From: Globodera rostochiensis
Lineage: Eukaryota; Nematoda; Chromadorea; Rhabditida; Heteroderidae
Assembly (NCBI GenBank): GCA_018350325.1
Contig: JAEVLN010000016.1
Span: 1,286,693-1,350,692, forward strand
DNA length: 64,000 nt
Reading direction: 5' to 3'
Shown: positions 11,182 through 24,124 of the stretch, piece by piece
Layout: every line of letters starts with the position of its first letter
How positions within the stretch are numbered: position 1 is the first letter of the stretch
The notes under the pieces: generated by a model
Seen by the model: the letters and a program-made list of their open reading frames with translations, nothing else
Databases searched by the model: none
What the model was told of the DNA's origin: nothing
Position numbers and translations under genes: made by a program

Positions 11182-12515
11182 ATGTCGGACAATCCGAAGA
11201 AAGAGGAGAAACAATTGAAATCAATGTGAGTTTCAGGTGAATCCCTCCGCCCTCATCGGATTGCTCTTTTTTGACTAATTTTAACAAAACGGGGAATTGT
11301 CTATTTACGGCACCCATTCCATCTCATTTAAACCCCGATTTTTCAGTTTGTCAAACTCTTCAAAAAACATTCACAGAGGTTGTCATAATGCTGCCAGTTA
11401 CGAAACTTTGGATATGTTGAAGCATCAAGAAACAATGGCTGGCAAGTGCAAGACTTCATTCGGGGAAGGTTTGATGTCCTTATTTATAAGATTTGTCCTT
11501 GAAAGAGCTCATTCTTTAGACGATTTTTACAAAAACTATTTTACATAAATTTTGATTAATAGGAGGCACCTATGGTTTTGCGAAAATTTAAGAAGTCCAA
11601 AACCCGTTTAAACGCAAAATCCGATAAATTGAATGCCATATTTGTGTTATCGACCCAAATTACCTCTTAGAAATGAATAAATGCAATTTGTCCCTATTTG
11701 GTCGAGCATTATACCAAATGAAAGCTCTCGATGAGTAGAAGCAATTAATAAGCAATAATTAAGCGATCTGAGAATTATGAAAAAGTTATGGCCATAAAAC
11801 TTCCAAATCGAAAGTTTTCAAGCTTTTAAGATTTGAAAAAGCTCAGTTCTTAAAAAAATTATATTTAAAAAGGTGTTATTTTTAATTTATACATAATTGT
11901 GGAAAAAAAATTGACGATTTTGGATATTTTTAGGGCCGTTGGATCGTTTGGAAATTCGTCGCTCAACTAACGGAAATGGCGCTGAAATTGTCAAAATCAA
12001 TGGCTACATCCAGCGTCGGCTGTCAATTTCGCAAAATTCACTGCCACCCAAAATGATCGGATTCAAACCCTTTAGAATAAGGTCATTTATAAACATTAAA
12101 AATGAGTCCGATCGCTAAAGTCCTTAATCCCGCTTTAGTTACATCGATCGAAGTGTTATCGAATTTCTCAAAAGCATTCGTCCGCTTTTCGACTCCAACA
12201 GGACCAATCTTTTCATCGCAACATTCGACAACCAAAACTGCAGTTGGGAAATCATTTGGCGCCGGATTTGGCCTCTGATCAAAGACAACATTTGCGGCAT
12301 TTTTTTGTCTCCCTCTAAATTGGACCGTTTACGCCAATTCTCTCCGACCGTTCTCCGCGATTGCCCAAAACTTCGATCAATCAAATCCGATTTCGTTTTT
12401 CCCGAGTTCCCGGCCGATGACAATGCCGGCGCTTCTTCTTCCCAAGCTTTGGCCAAATGGTTACATACGCCCCGCGGGGACGGCCTTCCGACGATGTTGC
12501 GATGCGGATAAAACT
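11182..12515 (+). pseudogene. F-box-like family pseudogene lacking the F-box part
   Basis: Exon 1 (11182-11225) is intact with its GTGAGT donor and encodes MSDNPKKEEKQLKS. The F-box half of exon 2 is gone. In its place is about 600 bp of unrelated DNA with a short frame (11297-11548, ending DDFYKNYFT) of unknown origin. The second half of exon 2 resumes near 11934 ([19 protein letters not shown]) and ends with a GTCATT donor (12083). Exon 3 (about 12140-12510) is open and well conserved ([41 protein letters not shown]), then hits TAA right after MLRCG. Exons 4 and 5 are absent. A shortened protein from the surviving part cannot be excluded. Confidence 0.8.
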
Positions 12516-13079
12516 CGATGCCTTTAAATTAAAAAACTCGATGAGTGTCTTATATATGAAAGAAGGGAATGTTCAATAAATAATTTGATGGGTTACAGAA
12601 AGGGAGAGAGAAGGGCGAATAAATGCACACTCACTATCTCAACTTTGCTTCTCTGTCGCTGCTCTCTCACTTTTACTCTATTTCTTCTCCTTCTTTGTTC
12701 AGCCTAGTTTACACTGAGTCTTTTCACCCTTTCTCTTTCTCTCATTGTTTGTCTTTAAGACAGACTGTCTGCTTTCTCTGTGCCTCACTCCGTTTCGAGG
12801 GAGACAGAGAAAGGAATGTGAGAAAATAGAGCCTCTCTTCTAACAACCAAAATGAAGCACATTCTGAGGGAAAGAAACGAGAGCATCGTGAGAGAGAGTG
12901 CATATTTCACGATTTTTCTCCTCCCACCCTTCTCGATAGATTCACCATTTGTTTTTTTAAATCACATTTGCTCAATTTTTGTTTTTTTATGCAATACATA
13001 TATTGGTGATATAAATTTAAAGTCTTGAGACAACCAGTGGAAATTTTGTTAATCATTTTGAATGTTGAAATTGTTAAGA
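12516..13079. repeat. CT/GA-rich low-complexity stretch
   Basis: 12595-12910 is strand-biased and full of CTCTC, TTTCTCT and GAGAGAG words. The 68-codon frame within it is simple-sequence translation. From 12910 to 13079 it is AT-rich with nothing recognised. Confidence 0.6.
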
Positions 13080-13231
13080 TTTAGACAAATCCAAAAACAT
13101 ATGATGAAATTGACCGAGTCGGTCGAATTGAAAAATTCCTTAATACAAATAAAAGAATTTGAGGCAAAGAATCCGAGAAAACAAATTCAAAACTCACCAA
13201 TTTGAGTCCATCCATTCCCGTCGGACAAAAT
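13080..13231 (-). pseudogene. F-box-like family fragment: exon 3/exon 4 junction
   Basis: On the - strand, exon 3 ends in GGACTCAAATTG, followed by a GTGAGT donor, a short intron, an acceptor and then GAATTTTTCAATTCGACC, encoding EFFNSTDSVNFI. This matches the 5604/5666 junction of the intact copy. The fragment ends abruptly at a small inverted repeat at 13232. Confidence 0.8.
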
Positions 13232-13297
13232 ATTTTCATCAACGGCTAAGTTAATCTGTTAATATTAATAGTTTATCTTAGCCGTTTTGATGAAAAT
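13232..13297. repeat. Small inverted repeat (hairpin, arms about 19-21 bp)
   Basis: ATTTTCATCAACGGCTAAG (13232-13250) pairs with CTTAGCCGTTTTGATGAAAAT (13277-13297) with two extra T in the second arm. It forms a foldback of about 66 bp exactly where the preceding pseudogene fragment ends. Confidence 0.7.
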
Positions 13298-14186
13298 TCA
13301 CATTCACACCTTTTGACTACCCCTTATTCCATACCCTTGCCGGGGTCCTGTGCACAGTTGTCTTCTGTTTACAGTTGTCTGCGGCAGGTTTTGAGTGGTT
13401 AATTTTTGAAAAAATCGATAATCATAGATTTTCAAAATCTTATATGTTGTCAGATTCACCTTTGAAACCCCCAAATACGACGTTTTAGCAAATTTGGGGG
13501 CCCTTTTTTTAATTTGAATGTGTGGCGCCATAACGGAAAAATACCGAAATTCGTTCGAATTTATGGCCGATGGATCGGTGAGGATAGACGCAAACATCGA
13601 TAAATGTTTTTGCCTGATAAGACAGAGAAGAGAGACTATTTGGGCACATTTACCCGCCCCCCGACAATTTTTTCTGACTATTTTCAGCAGCTGACCAAAA
13701 TAATTTTCATTTTAGTGAATCATTTTCAACCCTAAAATAATGGGCAAACTTGACAGAAATAACTGGCTGAAAATGATGAAAATAAGAGGAGCGAAAAAAA
13801 TACCAAAAAAAAGTTTGAATAAACTAGGTAAGAAAAACAAAAATGCGAAAAGAATGGTGACCGGAAAATTGGTCACCCGGAATTTCGAGTTTTTCATTGT
13901 AACTTTTTTCAAACAACTCTGTTACTCAACTCGAAGAGATCTTTTGATTAACTTTAAGGCTCCGATGATAGGCAATTGCCGGATAAATTGCCATCGATTG
14001 ACCTCCCCCCCGGCGACCATAAAATATTAAATAAGCGTTTCATTTCATGAATTTATTAAAAAAAGTTATATTATTCCTTTTCCGGGTTTTGCCCTGACGC
14101 CGATTTTAGCACTGTAACCGCCGGTTGAGGACGCCGTTTCCCTGTCGGCGTCCAATTGCAGCTTCAGAAAGTCGATGTGCGTGCCA
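13298..14186. other. No confident gene; one dispersed repeat
   Basis: About 13560-13635 (TATGGCCGATGGATCGGT, then ATCGATAAATGTTTT) matches 32310-32390. Two frames (13304-13597 on -, 13740-14030 on +) show no recognised family and contain simple K/N/F-rich stretches. Nothing else is supported. Confidence 0.4.
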
Positions 14187-17100
14187 ACTGATCAGTTAGA
14201 GGACATAAATTTAAATGTTCTTGGTTATCGACCATTCTTTGGGAAAAATTAAGCCAAGCCTTCCGGTTTCTAAAAAGGGTAATTTAGAGGACCTAAATTT
14301 AAATGTTCTTGGTTATCGACCATTCTTTGGGAAAAATTAGGCCAAGACTTCCGGTTTCTAACTGAAAAGAGTTTGTGAATTTTAGCGCTTGTAAAAGGGT
14401 AATTTAGAGGACCTAAATTTAAATGTTCTTGGTTATCGACCATTCTTTGGAAAAATTAGGCCAAGACTTCCGGTTTCTAACTAAAAAGAGTTTGTGATTT
14501 TTTAGCGCTTGTAAAAGGGTAATTTAGAGGACCTAAATTTAAATGTTTTGGTTATCGACCATTCTTTGGGAAAAATTAGGCCAAGACTTCCGGTTTCTAA
14601 CTGAAAAGAGTTTGTGATTTTTTACCGCTTGTAAAAGGGTAATTTAGAGGACCTAAATTTAAATGTTTTGGTTATCGACCATTCTTTGGGAAAAATTAGG
14701 CCAAGACTTCCGGTTTCTAACTGAAAAGAGTTTGTGATTTTTTAGCGCTTGTAAAAGGGTAATTTAGAGGACCTAAATTTAAATTTCTTGGTTATCGACC
14801 ATTCTTTGGGAAAAATTAGGCCAAGACTTCCGGTTTCTAACTAAAAGAGTTTGTGATTTTTTAGCGCTTGTAAAAGGGTAATTTAGAGGACCTAAATTTA
14901 AATGTTTTGGTTATCGACCATTCTTTGGGAAAAATTTTGCCAAGACTTCCGGTTTCTAACTGAAAAGAGTTTGTGATTTTTTAGCGCTTGTAAAAGGGTA
15001 ATTTAGAGGACCTAAATTTAAATGTTTTGGTTATCGACCATTCTTTGGGAAAAATTAGGCCAAGACTTCCGGTTTCTAACTGAAAAGAGTTTGTGATTTT
15101 TTAGCGCTTGTAAAGGGTAATTTAGAGGACCTAAATTTAAATGTTCTTGGTTATCGACCATTCTTTGGAAAAATTAGGCCAAGACTTCCGGTTTCTAACT
15201 AAAAAGAGTTTGTGATTTTTTAGCGCTTGTAAAAGGGTAATTTAGAGGACCTAAATTTAAATGTTTTGGTTATCGACCATTCTTTGGGAAAAATTAGGCC
15301 AAGACTTCCTGTTTCTAACTGAAAAGAGTTTGTGATTTTTTAGCGCTTGTAAAAGGGTAATTTAGAGGACCTAAATTTAAATGTTTTGGTTATCGACCAT
15401 TCTTTGGGAAAAATTAGGCCAAGACTTCCGGTTTCTAACTAAAAAGAGTTTGTGATTTTTAGCGCTTGTAAAAGGGTAATTTAGAGGACCTAAATTTAAA
15501 TGTTCTTGGTTATCGACCATTCTTTGGAAAAATTAGGCCAAGACTTCCGGTTTCTAACTAAAAAGAGTTTGTGATTTTTTAGCGCTTGTAAAAGGGTAAT
15601 TTAGAGGACCTAAATTTAAATGTTCTTGGTTATCGACCATTCTTTGGAAAAATTAGGCCAAGACTTCCGGTTTCTAACTGAAAAGAGTTTGTGATTTTTT
15701 AGCGCTTGTAAAAGGGTAATTTAGAGGACCTAAATTTAAATGTTCTTGGTTATCGACCATTCTTTGGAAAAATTAGGCCAAGACTTCCGGTTTCTAACTA
15801 AAAAGAGTTTGTTATTTTTTAGCGCTTGTAAAAGGGTAATTTAGAGGACCTAAATTTAAATGTTCTTGGTTATCGACCATTCTTTGGGAAAAATTAGGCC
15901 AAGTTCCGGTTTCTAACTGAAAAGAGTTTGTGATTTTTTAGCGCTTGTAAAAGGGTAATTTAGAGGACCTAAATTTAAATGTTTTGTTATCGACCATTCT
16001 TTGGGAAAAATTAGGCCAAGTTCCGGTTTCTAACTAAAAAGAGTTTGTGATTTTTTAGCGCTTGCAAAAGGGTAATTTAGAGGACCTAAATTTAAATGTT
16101 TAGGTTATCGACCATTCTCTGGGAAAAATTAGGCCAAGACTTCCGGTTTCTAACTGAAAAGAGTTTGTGATTTTTTAGCGCTTGTAAAAGGGTAATTTAG
16201 AGGACCTAAATTTAAATGTTTTGTTATCGACCATTCTTTGGGAAAAATTAGGCCAAGTTCCGGTTTCTAACTGAAAAGAGTTTGTGATTTTTTAGCGCTT
16301 GTAAAAGGGTAATTTAGAGGACCTAAATTTAAATGTTCTTGGTTATCGACCATTCTTTGGAAAAATTAGGCCAAGACTTCCGGTTTCTAACTGAAAAGAG
16401 TTTGTGATTTTTTAGCGCTTGTAAAAGGGTAATTTAGAGGACCTAAATTTAAATTTCTTGGTTATCGACCATTCTTTGGGAAAAATTAGGCCAAGACTTC
16501 CGGTTTCTAACTGAAAAGAGTTTGTGATTTTTTAGCGCTTGTAAAAGGGTAATTTAGAGGACCTAAATTTAAATTTCTTGGTTATCGACCATTCTTTGGG
16601 AAAAATTAGGCCAAGACTTCCTGTTTCTGAAAAGAGTTTGTGATTTTTTAGCGCTTGTAAAAGGGTAATTTAGAGGACCTAAATTTAAATTTCTTGGTTA
16701 TCGACCATTCTTTGGGAAAAATTAGGCCAAGACTTCCTGTTTCTGAAAAGAGTTTGTGATTTTTTAGCGCTTGTAAAAGGGTAATTTAGAGGACCTAAAT
16801 TTAAATTTCTTGGTTATCGACCATTCTTTGGGAAAAATTAGGCCAAGACTTCCTGTTTCTGAAAAGAGTTTGTGATTTTTTAGCGCTTGTAAAAGGGTAA
16901 TTTAGAGGACCTAAATTTAAATGTTCTTGGTTATCGACCATTCTTTGGAAAAATTAGGCCAAGACTTCCGGTTTCTAACTGAAAAGAGTTTGTGATTTTT
17001 TAGCGCTTGTAAAGGGTAATTTAGAGGACCTAAATTTAAATGTTTTGGTTATCGACCATTCTTTGGGAAAAATTAGGCCAAGACTTCCGGTTTCTAACTG

Positions 17101-18448
17101 AAAGAGTTTGTGATTTTTTAGCGATTGTGAAGGGGTAATTAGAGGACCTAAATTTAATGTTCTCTGGTTATCGACCATTCTTTGGGGAAAAATTAGGCCA
17201 AGACTTTCCGGTTTCTAGCTGAAAAGAGTTTGTGATTTTTTAGCGCTTGTAAAAAGGTAATTTAGAGGACCTAAATTTAAATGTTCTTGGTTATCGACCA
17301 TTCTTTGGAAAAATTAGGCCAAGACTTCCGGTTTCTAACTAAAAAGAGTTTGTGATTTTTTAGCGCTTGTAAAAAGGTAATTTAGAGGACCTAAATTTAA
17401 ATGTTCTTGGTTATCGACCATTCTTTGGGAAAAATTAGGCCAAGACTTCCGGTTTCTAGCTGAAAAGAGTTTGTGATTTTTTTAGCGCTTGTAAAAAGGG
17501 TAATTAGAGACCTAAATTTTAAATGTTCTTGGTTATCGACCATTCTTTGGAAAAATTAGGCCAAGACTTCCGGTTTCTAACTAAAAAGAGTTTGTGATTT
17601 TTTAGCGCTTGTAAAGGGGTAATTTAGAGGACATAAATTTAAATGTTCTTGGTTATCGACCATTCTTTGGAAAAATTAGCCAAGACTTCCGGTTTCTAAC
17701 TAAAAAGAGTTTGTGATTTTTTAGCGCTTGTAAAAGGGGTATTTAGAGGACCTAAATTTAAATTTCTTGGTTATCGACCATTCTTGGGAAAAATTAGGCC
17801 AAGACTTCCGGTTTTCTAACTGAAAAGCGTTTGTGATTTTTAGCGCTTGTAAAAGGATAATTTAGAGGACCTAATTTAAATGTTTTGGTTATCGACCATT
17901 CTGGGAAAAATTAGGCCAAGACTTCCGGTTTCTACTGAAAAGAGTTGTGATTTTTAGCGCTTGTAAAAGGGTAATTTAGAGGACCTAAATTTAAATGTTT
18001 TGGTTATCGACCATTCTTTGGAAAAATTAGGCCAAGACTTCCGGGTTCTAACTAAAAAGAGTTTGTGATTTTTTAGCGCTTGTAAAAGGGTAATTTAGAG
18101 GACCTAAATTTAAATGTTTTGGTTATCGACCATTCTTTGGGAAAAATTAGGCCAAGACTTCCTGTTTCTGAAAAGAGTTTGTGATTTTTTAGCGTTTGTA
18201 AAAGGGTAATTTAGAGGACCTAAATTTAAATTTCTTGGTTATCGACCATTCTTTGGGAAAAATTAGGCCAAGACTTCTGGTTTCTAACTGAAAAGAGTTT
18301 GTGATTTTTTAGCGCTTGTAAAAGGGTAATTTAGAGGACCTAAATTTAAATGTTTTGGTTATCGACCATTCTTTGGGAAAAATTTTGCCAAGACTTCCGG
18401 TTTCTAACTGAAAAGAGTTTGTGATTTTTTAGCGCTTGTAAAAGGGTA

Positions 18449-18925
18449 ATTTAGGGGACATAAATTTAAATGTTTGGTTAGCCGTCATTCTTTGGGAAAA
18501 ATTAGGCTAAGAATTCCGGTTGCTAACTGAAAAGAGGTAGTCGTTTTTTAGCGGCTGAAAACGGGTAATTTAGGGGACATAAATTTAAATGTTTGGTTAG
18601 CGTCATTCTTTGGGAAAAATTAGGCTAAGAATTCCGGTTGCTAACTGAAAAGAGGTAGTCGTTTTTTAGCGGCTGAAAACGGGTAATTTAGGGGACATAA
18701 ATTTAAATGTTTGGTTAGCCGTCATTCTTTGGGAAAAATTAGGCTAAGAATTCCGGTTGCTAACTGAAAAGAGGTAGTCGTTTTTTAGCGGCTGAAAACG
18801 GGTAATTTAGGGGACATAAATTTAAATGTTTGGTTAGCCGTCATTCTTTGGGAAAAATTAGGCTAAGAATTCCGGTTGCTAACTGAAAGAGGTAGTCATT
18901 TTTTAGCGGCTGAAAACGGGTAATT
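18449..18925 (+). repeat. Satellite 1 subfamily B block 1 (4 monomers)
   Basis: Four successive B-type monomers (TTAGCCGTCATTC or TTAGCGTCATTC) between A-type monomers. Confidence 0.9.
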
Positions 18926-20049
18926 TAGGGGACATAAATTTAAATGTTCTTGGTTATCGACCATTCTTTGGGAAAAATTAGGCCAAGAACTATCCGGTTT
19001 CTAGCTGAAAAGAGTTTTGTGATTTTTTAGCGCTTGTAAAAGGGTAATTTAGAGACCTAAATTTAAATGTTCTTGGTTATCGACCATTCTTTGGGAAAAA
19101 TTTAGGCCAAGACTTCAGGTTTCTAACTGAAAAGAGTTTGTGATTTTTTAAGCGCTTGTAAAGGGGTAAGTTAGAGACCTAAATTTAAATGTTCTTGGTT
19201 ATCGACCATTCTTTGGGAAAAATTAGGCCAGACTTCCGGTTTTCTAACTGAAAAGAGTTTGTGATTTTTAGCGCTGTAAAAGGGGTAATTTAGAGGACCT
19301 AAATTTAAATGTTCTTGGTTATCGACCATCTCTTTGGAAAAATTAGGCCAAGACTTCCGGTTTCTAACTAAAAAGAGTTTGTGATTTTTAGCGCTTGTAA
19401 AAGGTAATTTAGAGGACCTAAATTTAAATTTCTTGGTTATCGACCATTCTTTGGGAAAAATTAGGCCAAGACTTCCGGTTTCTAGCTGAAAAGAGTTTGT
19501 GATTTTTTAGCGCTTGTAAAAAGGTAATTTAGAGGACCTAAATTTAAATGTTCTTGGTTATCGACCATTCTTTGGGAAAATTTAGGCCAAGACTTCCGGT
19601 TTCTAACTGAAAAGAGTTTGTGATTTTTTAGCGCTTGTAAAAGGGTAATTTAGGAGGACCTAAATTTAAATGTTCTTGGTTATCGACCATTCTTTGGGAA
19701 AAATTAGGCCAAGACTTCCGGTTTCTAACTGAAAAGAGTTTGTGATTTTTTAGCGCTTGTAAAAGGGTAATTTAGAGGACCTAAATTTAAATGTTTTGGT
19801 TATCGACCATTCTTTGGGAAAAATTATGCCAAGGACTTCCCGGTTTCTAACTGAAAAGAGTTTGTGATTTTTTAGCGCTTGTAAAAAGGGTAATTTAGAG
19901 GGACCTAAATTTAAATGTTCTTGGTATCGACCATTCTTTGGAAAAATTAGGCCAAGGACTTCCGGTTTCTAACTAAAAAGAGTTTGTGATTTTTTAGCGC
20001 TTGTAAAAGGGTAATTTAGAGGACCTAAATTTAAATGTTCTTGGTTATC

Positions 20050-20485
20050 GGTCATTCTTTGGGAAAAATTAGGCTAAGAATTCCGGTTGCTAACTGAAAA
20101 GAGGTAGTCGTTTTTAGCGGCTGAAAACGGGTAATTTAGGGGACATAAATTTAAATGTTTGGTTAGCCGTCATTCTTTGGGAAAAATTAGGCTAAGAATT
20201 CCGGTTGCTAACTGAAAAGAGGTAGTCGTTTTTTAGCGGCTGAAAACGGGTAATTTAGGGGACATAAATTTAAATGTTTGGTTAGCCGTCATTCTTTGGG
20301 AAAAATTAGGCTAAGAATTCCGGTTGCTAACTGAAAAGAGGTAGTCGTTTTTTAGCGGCTGAAAACGGGTAATTTAGGGGACATAAATTTAAATGTTTGG
20401 TTAGCCGTCATTCTTTGGGAAAAATTAGGCTAAGAATTCCGGTTGCTAACTGAAAAGAGGTAGTCAGTTTTTTAGCGGCTGAAAA
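20050..20485 (+). repeat. Satellite 1 subfamily B block 2
   Basis: The block opens with a hybrid monomer: its first half is A-type (AATGTTCTTGGTTATCGG) and its second half B-type (CTAAGAATTCCGGTTGC). Confidence 0.88.
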
Positions 20486-21092
20486 CGGGTAATTTAGAGG
20501 ACCTAAATTTAAATGTTCTTGGTTATCGACCATTCTTTGGGAAAAATTAGGCCAAGACTTCCGGTTTCTAACTGAAAAGAGTTTGTGATTTTTTAGCGCT
20601 GGTAAAAGTGTAATTTAGAGGACATAAATTTAAATGTTCTTGGTTATCGACCATTCTTTGTGAAAAATTAAGCCAAGCCTTCCGGTTTCTAAAAAGGGTA
20701 ATTTAGAGGACCTAAATTTAAATGTTCTTGGTTATCGACCATTCTTTGGGAAAAATTAGGCCAAGACTTCCGGTTTCTAACTGAAAAGAGTTTGTGATTT
20801 TTTAGCGCTTATAAAAGGGTAATTTAGAGGACCTAAATTTAAATGTTCTTGGTTATCGACCATTCTTTGGGAAAAATTAGGCCAAGACTTCCTGGTTTCT
20901 AACTGAAAAGAGTTTGTGATTTTTTAGCGCTGGTAAAAGTGTAATTTAGAGGACATAAATTTAAATGTTCTTGGTTATCGACCATTCTTTGGGAAAAATT
21001 AAACCAAGCCTTCCGGTTTCTAACTGAAAAGAGTTTGTGAATTTTAGCGCTTGTAAAAGTGTAATTTAGAGAACCTAAATTTAAATGTTCTT

Positions 21093-22240
21093 GGTTAGCC
21101 GTCATTCTTTGGGAAAAATTAGGCTAAGAATTCCGGTTGCTAACTGAAAAGAGGTAGTCGTTTTTTAGCGGCTGAAAACGGGTAATTTAGGGGACATAAA
21201 TTTAAATGTTTGGTTAGCCGTCATTCTTTGGGAAAAATTAGGCTAAGAATTCCGGTTGCTAACTGAAAAGAGGTAGTCGTTTTTTAGCGGCTGAAAACGG
21301 GTAATTTAGGGGACATAAATTTAAATGTTTGGTTAGCCGTCATTCTTTGGGAAAAATTAGGCTAAGAATTCCGGTTGCTAACTGAAAAGAGGTAGTCATT
21401 TTTTAGCGGCTGAAAACGGGTAATTTAGGGGACATAAATTTAAATGTTTGGTTAGCCGTCATTCTTTGGGAAAAATTAGGCTAAGAATTCCGGTTGCTAA
21501 CTGAAAAGAGGTAGTCATTTTTTAGCGGCTGAAAACGTAGGGGACATAAATTTAAATGTTTGGTTAGCCGTCATTCTTTGGGAAAAATTAGGCTAAGAAT
21601 TCCGGTTGCTAACTGAAAAGAGGTAGTCGTTTTTTAGCGGCTGAAAACGGGTAATTTAGGGGACATAAATTTAAATGTTTGGTTAGCCGTCATTCTTTGG
21701 GAAAAATTAGGCTAAGAATTCCGGTTGCTAACTGAAAAGAGGTAGTCGTTTTTTAGCGGCTGAAAACGGGTAATTTAGGGGACATAAATTTAAATGTTTG
21801 GTTAGCCGTCATTCTTTGGGAAAAATTAGGCTAAGAATTCCGGTTGCTAACTGAAAAGAGGTAGTCATTTTTTAGCGGCTGAAAACGGGTAATTTAGGGG
21901 ACATAAATTTAAATGTTTGGTTAGCCGTCATTCTTTGGGAAAAATTAGGCTAAGAATTCCGGTTGCTAACTGAAAAGAGGTAGTCGTTTTTTAGCGGCTG
22001 AAAACGGGTAATTTAGGGGACATAAATTTAAATGTTTGGTTAGCCGTCATTCTTTGGGAAAAATTAGGCTAAGAATTCCGGTTGCTAACTGAAAAGATGG
22101 TAGTCAGTTTTTTAGCGGCTGAAAACGGGTAATTTAGGGGACATAAATTTAAATGTTTGGTTAGCCGTCATTCTTTGGGAAAAATTAGGCTAAGAATTCC
22201 GGTTGCTAACTGAAAAGAGGGTAGTCGTTTTTTAGCGCTT
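21093..22240 (+). repeat. Satellite 1 subfamily B block 3
   Basis: About nine to ten B-type monomers. The block ends in a hybrid carrying B-type GTAGTCG followed by A-type AGCGCTTGTAAAAGGG. Confidence 0.88.
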
Positions 22241-22254
22241 GTAAAAGGGTAATT

Positions 22255-22400
22255 TAGAGGATAAATTATGTTTGATGCATCTGAATAGCAAACTTCGTTT
22301 ACTAAAGTGTATTTTAGGCTTTAAGTATTAGACATTTAAATTTGGTAGACTTCTTTAAATAGAGATTCGGTTACTGAAAAGGGTTTTTAGTTGTAAGGAT
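22255..22400 (+). repeat. Divergent island within Satellite 1
   Basis: About 145 bp departs from both subfamilies (GATGCATCTGAATAGCAAAC, TTTAAGTATTAGACATTT) yet keeps weak similarity at its right side (GGTTACTGAAAAGGG). It is a decayed monomer or a small insertion. It marks the boundary between a B block and a fresh A block. Confidence 0.6.
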
Positions 22401-24124
22401 AATTTAGAGGACCTAAATTTAAATGTTTTGGTTATCGACCATTCTTTGGGAAAAATTAGGCCAAGACTTCCGGTTTCTAACTGAAAAGAGTTTGTGATTT
22501 TTTAGCGCTTGTAAAAGGGTAATTTAGAGGACCTAAATTTAAATGTTTTGGTTATCGACCATTCTTTGGGAAAAATTAGGCCAAGACTTCCGGTTTCTAA
22601 CTGAAAAGAGTTTGTGATTTTTTAGCGCTTGTAAAAGGGTAATTTAGAGGACCTAAATTTAAATGTTTTGGTTATCGACCATTCTTTGGGAAAAATTAGG
22701 CCAAGACTTCCGGTTTCTAACTGAAAAGAGTTTGTGATTTTTTAGCGCTTGTAAAAGGGTAATTTAGAGGACCTAAATTTAAATGTTTTGGTTATCGACC
22801 ATTCTTTGGGAAAAATTAGGCCAAGACTTCCTGTTTCTGAAAAGAGTTTGTGATTTTTTAGCGCTTGTAAAAGGGTAATTTAGAGGACCTAAATTTAAAT
22901 GTTCTTGGTTATCGACCATTCTTTGGGAAAAATTAGGCCAAGACTTCCTGGTTTCTAACTGAAAAGAGTTTGTGAATTTTAGCGCTTGTAAAAGGGTAAT
23001 TTAGAGGACCTAAATTTAAATGTTCTTGGTTATCGACCATTCTTTGGGAAAAATTAGGCCAAGACTTCCGGTTTCTAACTGAAAAGAGTTTGTGATTTTT
23101 TAGCGCTTATAAAAGGGTAATTTAGAGGACCTAAATTTAAATGTTCTTGGTTATCGACCATTCTTTGGGAAAAATTAGGCCAAGACTTCCGGTTTCTAAA
23201 AAGGGTAATTTAGAGGACCTAAATTTAAATGTTCTTGGTTATCGACCATTCTTTGGGAAAAATTAGGCCAAGACTTCCGGTTTCTAACTGAAAAGAGTTT
23301 GTGAATTTTAGCGCTTGTAAAAGGGTAATTTAGAGGACATAAATTTAAATGTTCTTGGTTATCGACCATTCTTTGGGAAAAATTAGGCCAAGACTTCCGG
23401 TTTCTAACTGAAAAGAGTTTGTGATTTTTTAGCGCTGGTAAAAGTGTAATTTAGAGGACATAAATTTAAATGTTCTTGGTTATCGACCATTTTTTGGGAA
23501 AAATTAGGTCAAGACTTTTGGTTTCTAAAAAGGGTAATTTAGAGGACCTAAATTTAAATGTTCTTGGTTATCGACCATTCTTTGGGAAAAATTAGGCCAA
23601 GACTTCCGGTTTCTAACTGAAAAGAGTTTGTGATTTTTAGCGCTTGTAAAAGGGTAATTTAGAGGACATAAATTTAAATGTTCTTGGTTATCGACCATTC
23701 TTTGTGAAAAATTAAGCCAAGCCTTCCGGTTTCTAAAAAGGGTAATTTAGAGGACCTAAATTTAAATGTTCTTGGTTATCGACCATTCTTTGGGAAAAAT
23801 TAGGCCTAGACTTCCGGTTTCTAAAAAGGGTAATTTAGAGGACCTAAATTTAAATGTTCTTGGTTATCGACCATTCTTTGGGAAAAATTAGGCCAAGACT
23901 TCCGGTTTCTAACTGAAAAGAGTTTGTGATTTTTTAGCGCTTGTAAAAGGGTAATTTAGAGGACCTAAATTTAAATGTTCTTGGTTATCGACCATTCTTT
24001 GGGAAAAATTAGGCCAAGACTTCCGGTTTCTAACTGAAAAGAGTTTGTGAATTTTAGCGCTTGTAAAAGGGTAATTTAGAGGACATAAATTTAAATGTTC
24101 TTGGTTATCGACCATTCTTTGGGA

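Noticed and set aside
12623..12829. 68-aa + strand protein
   Set aside because: Ser/Leu-rich translation of a CT-rich low-complexity stretch.
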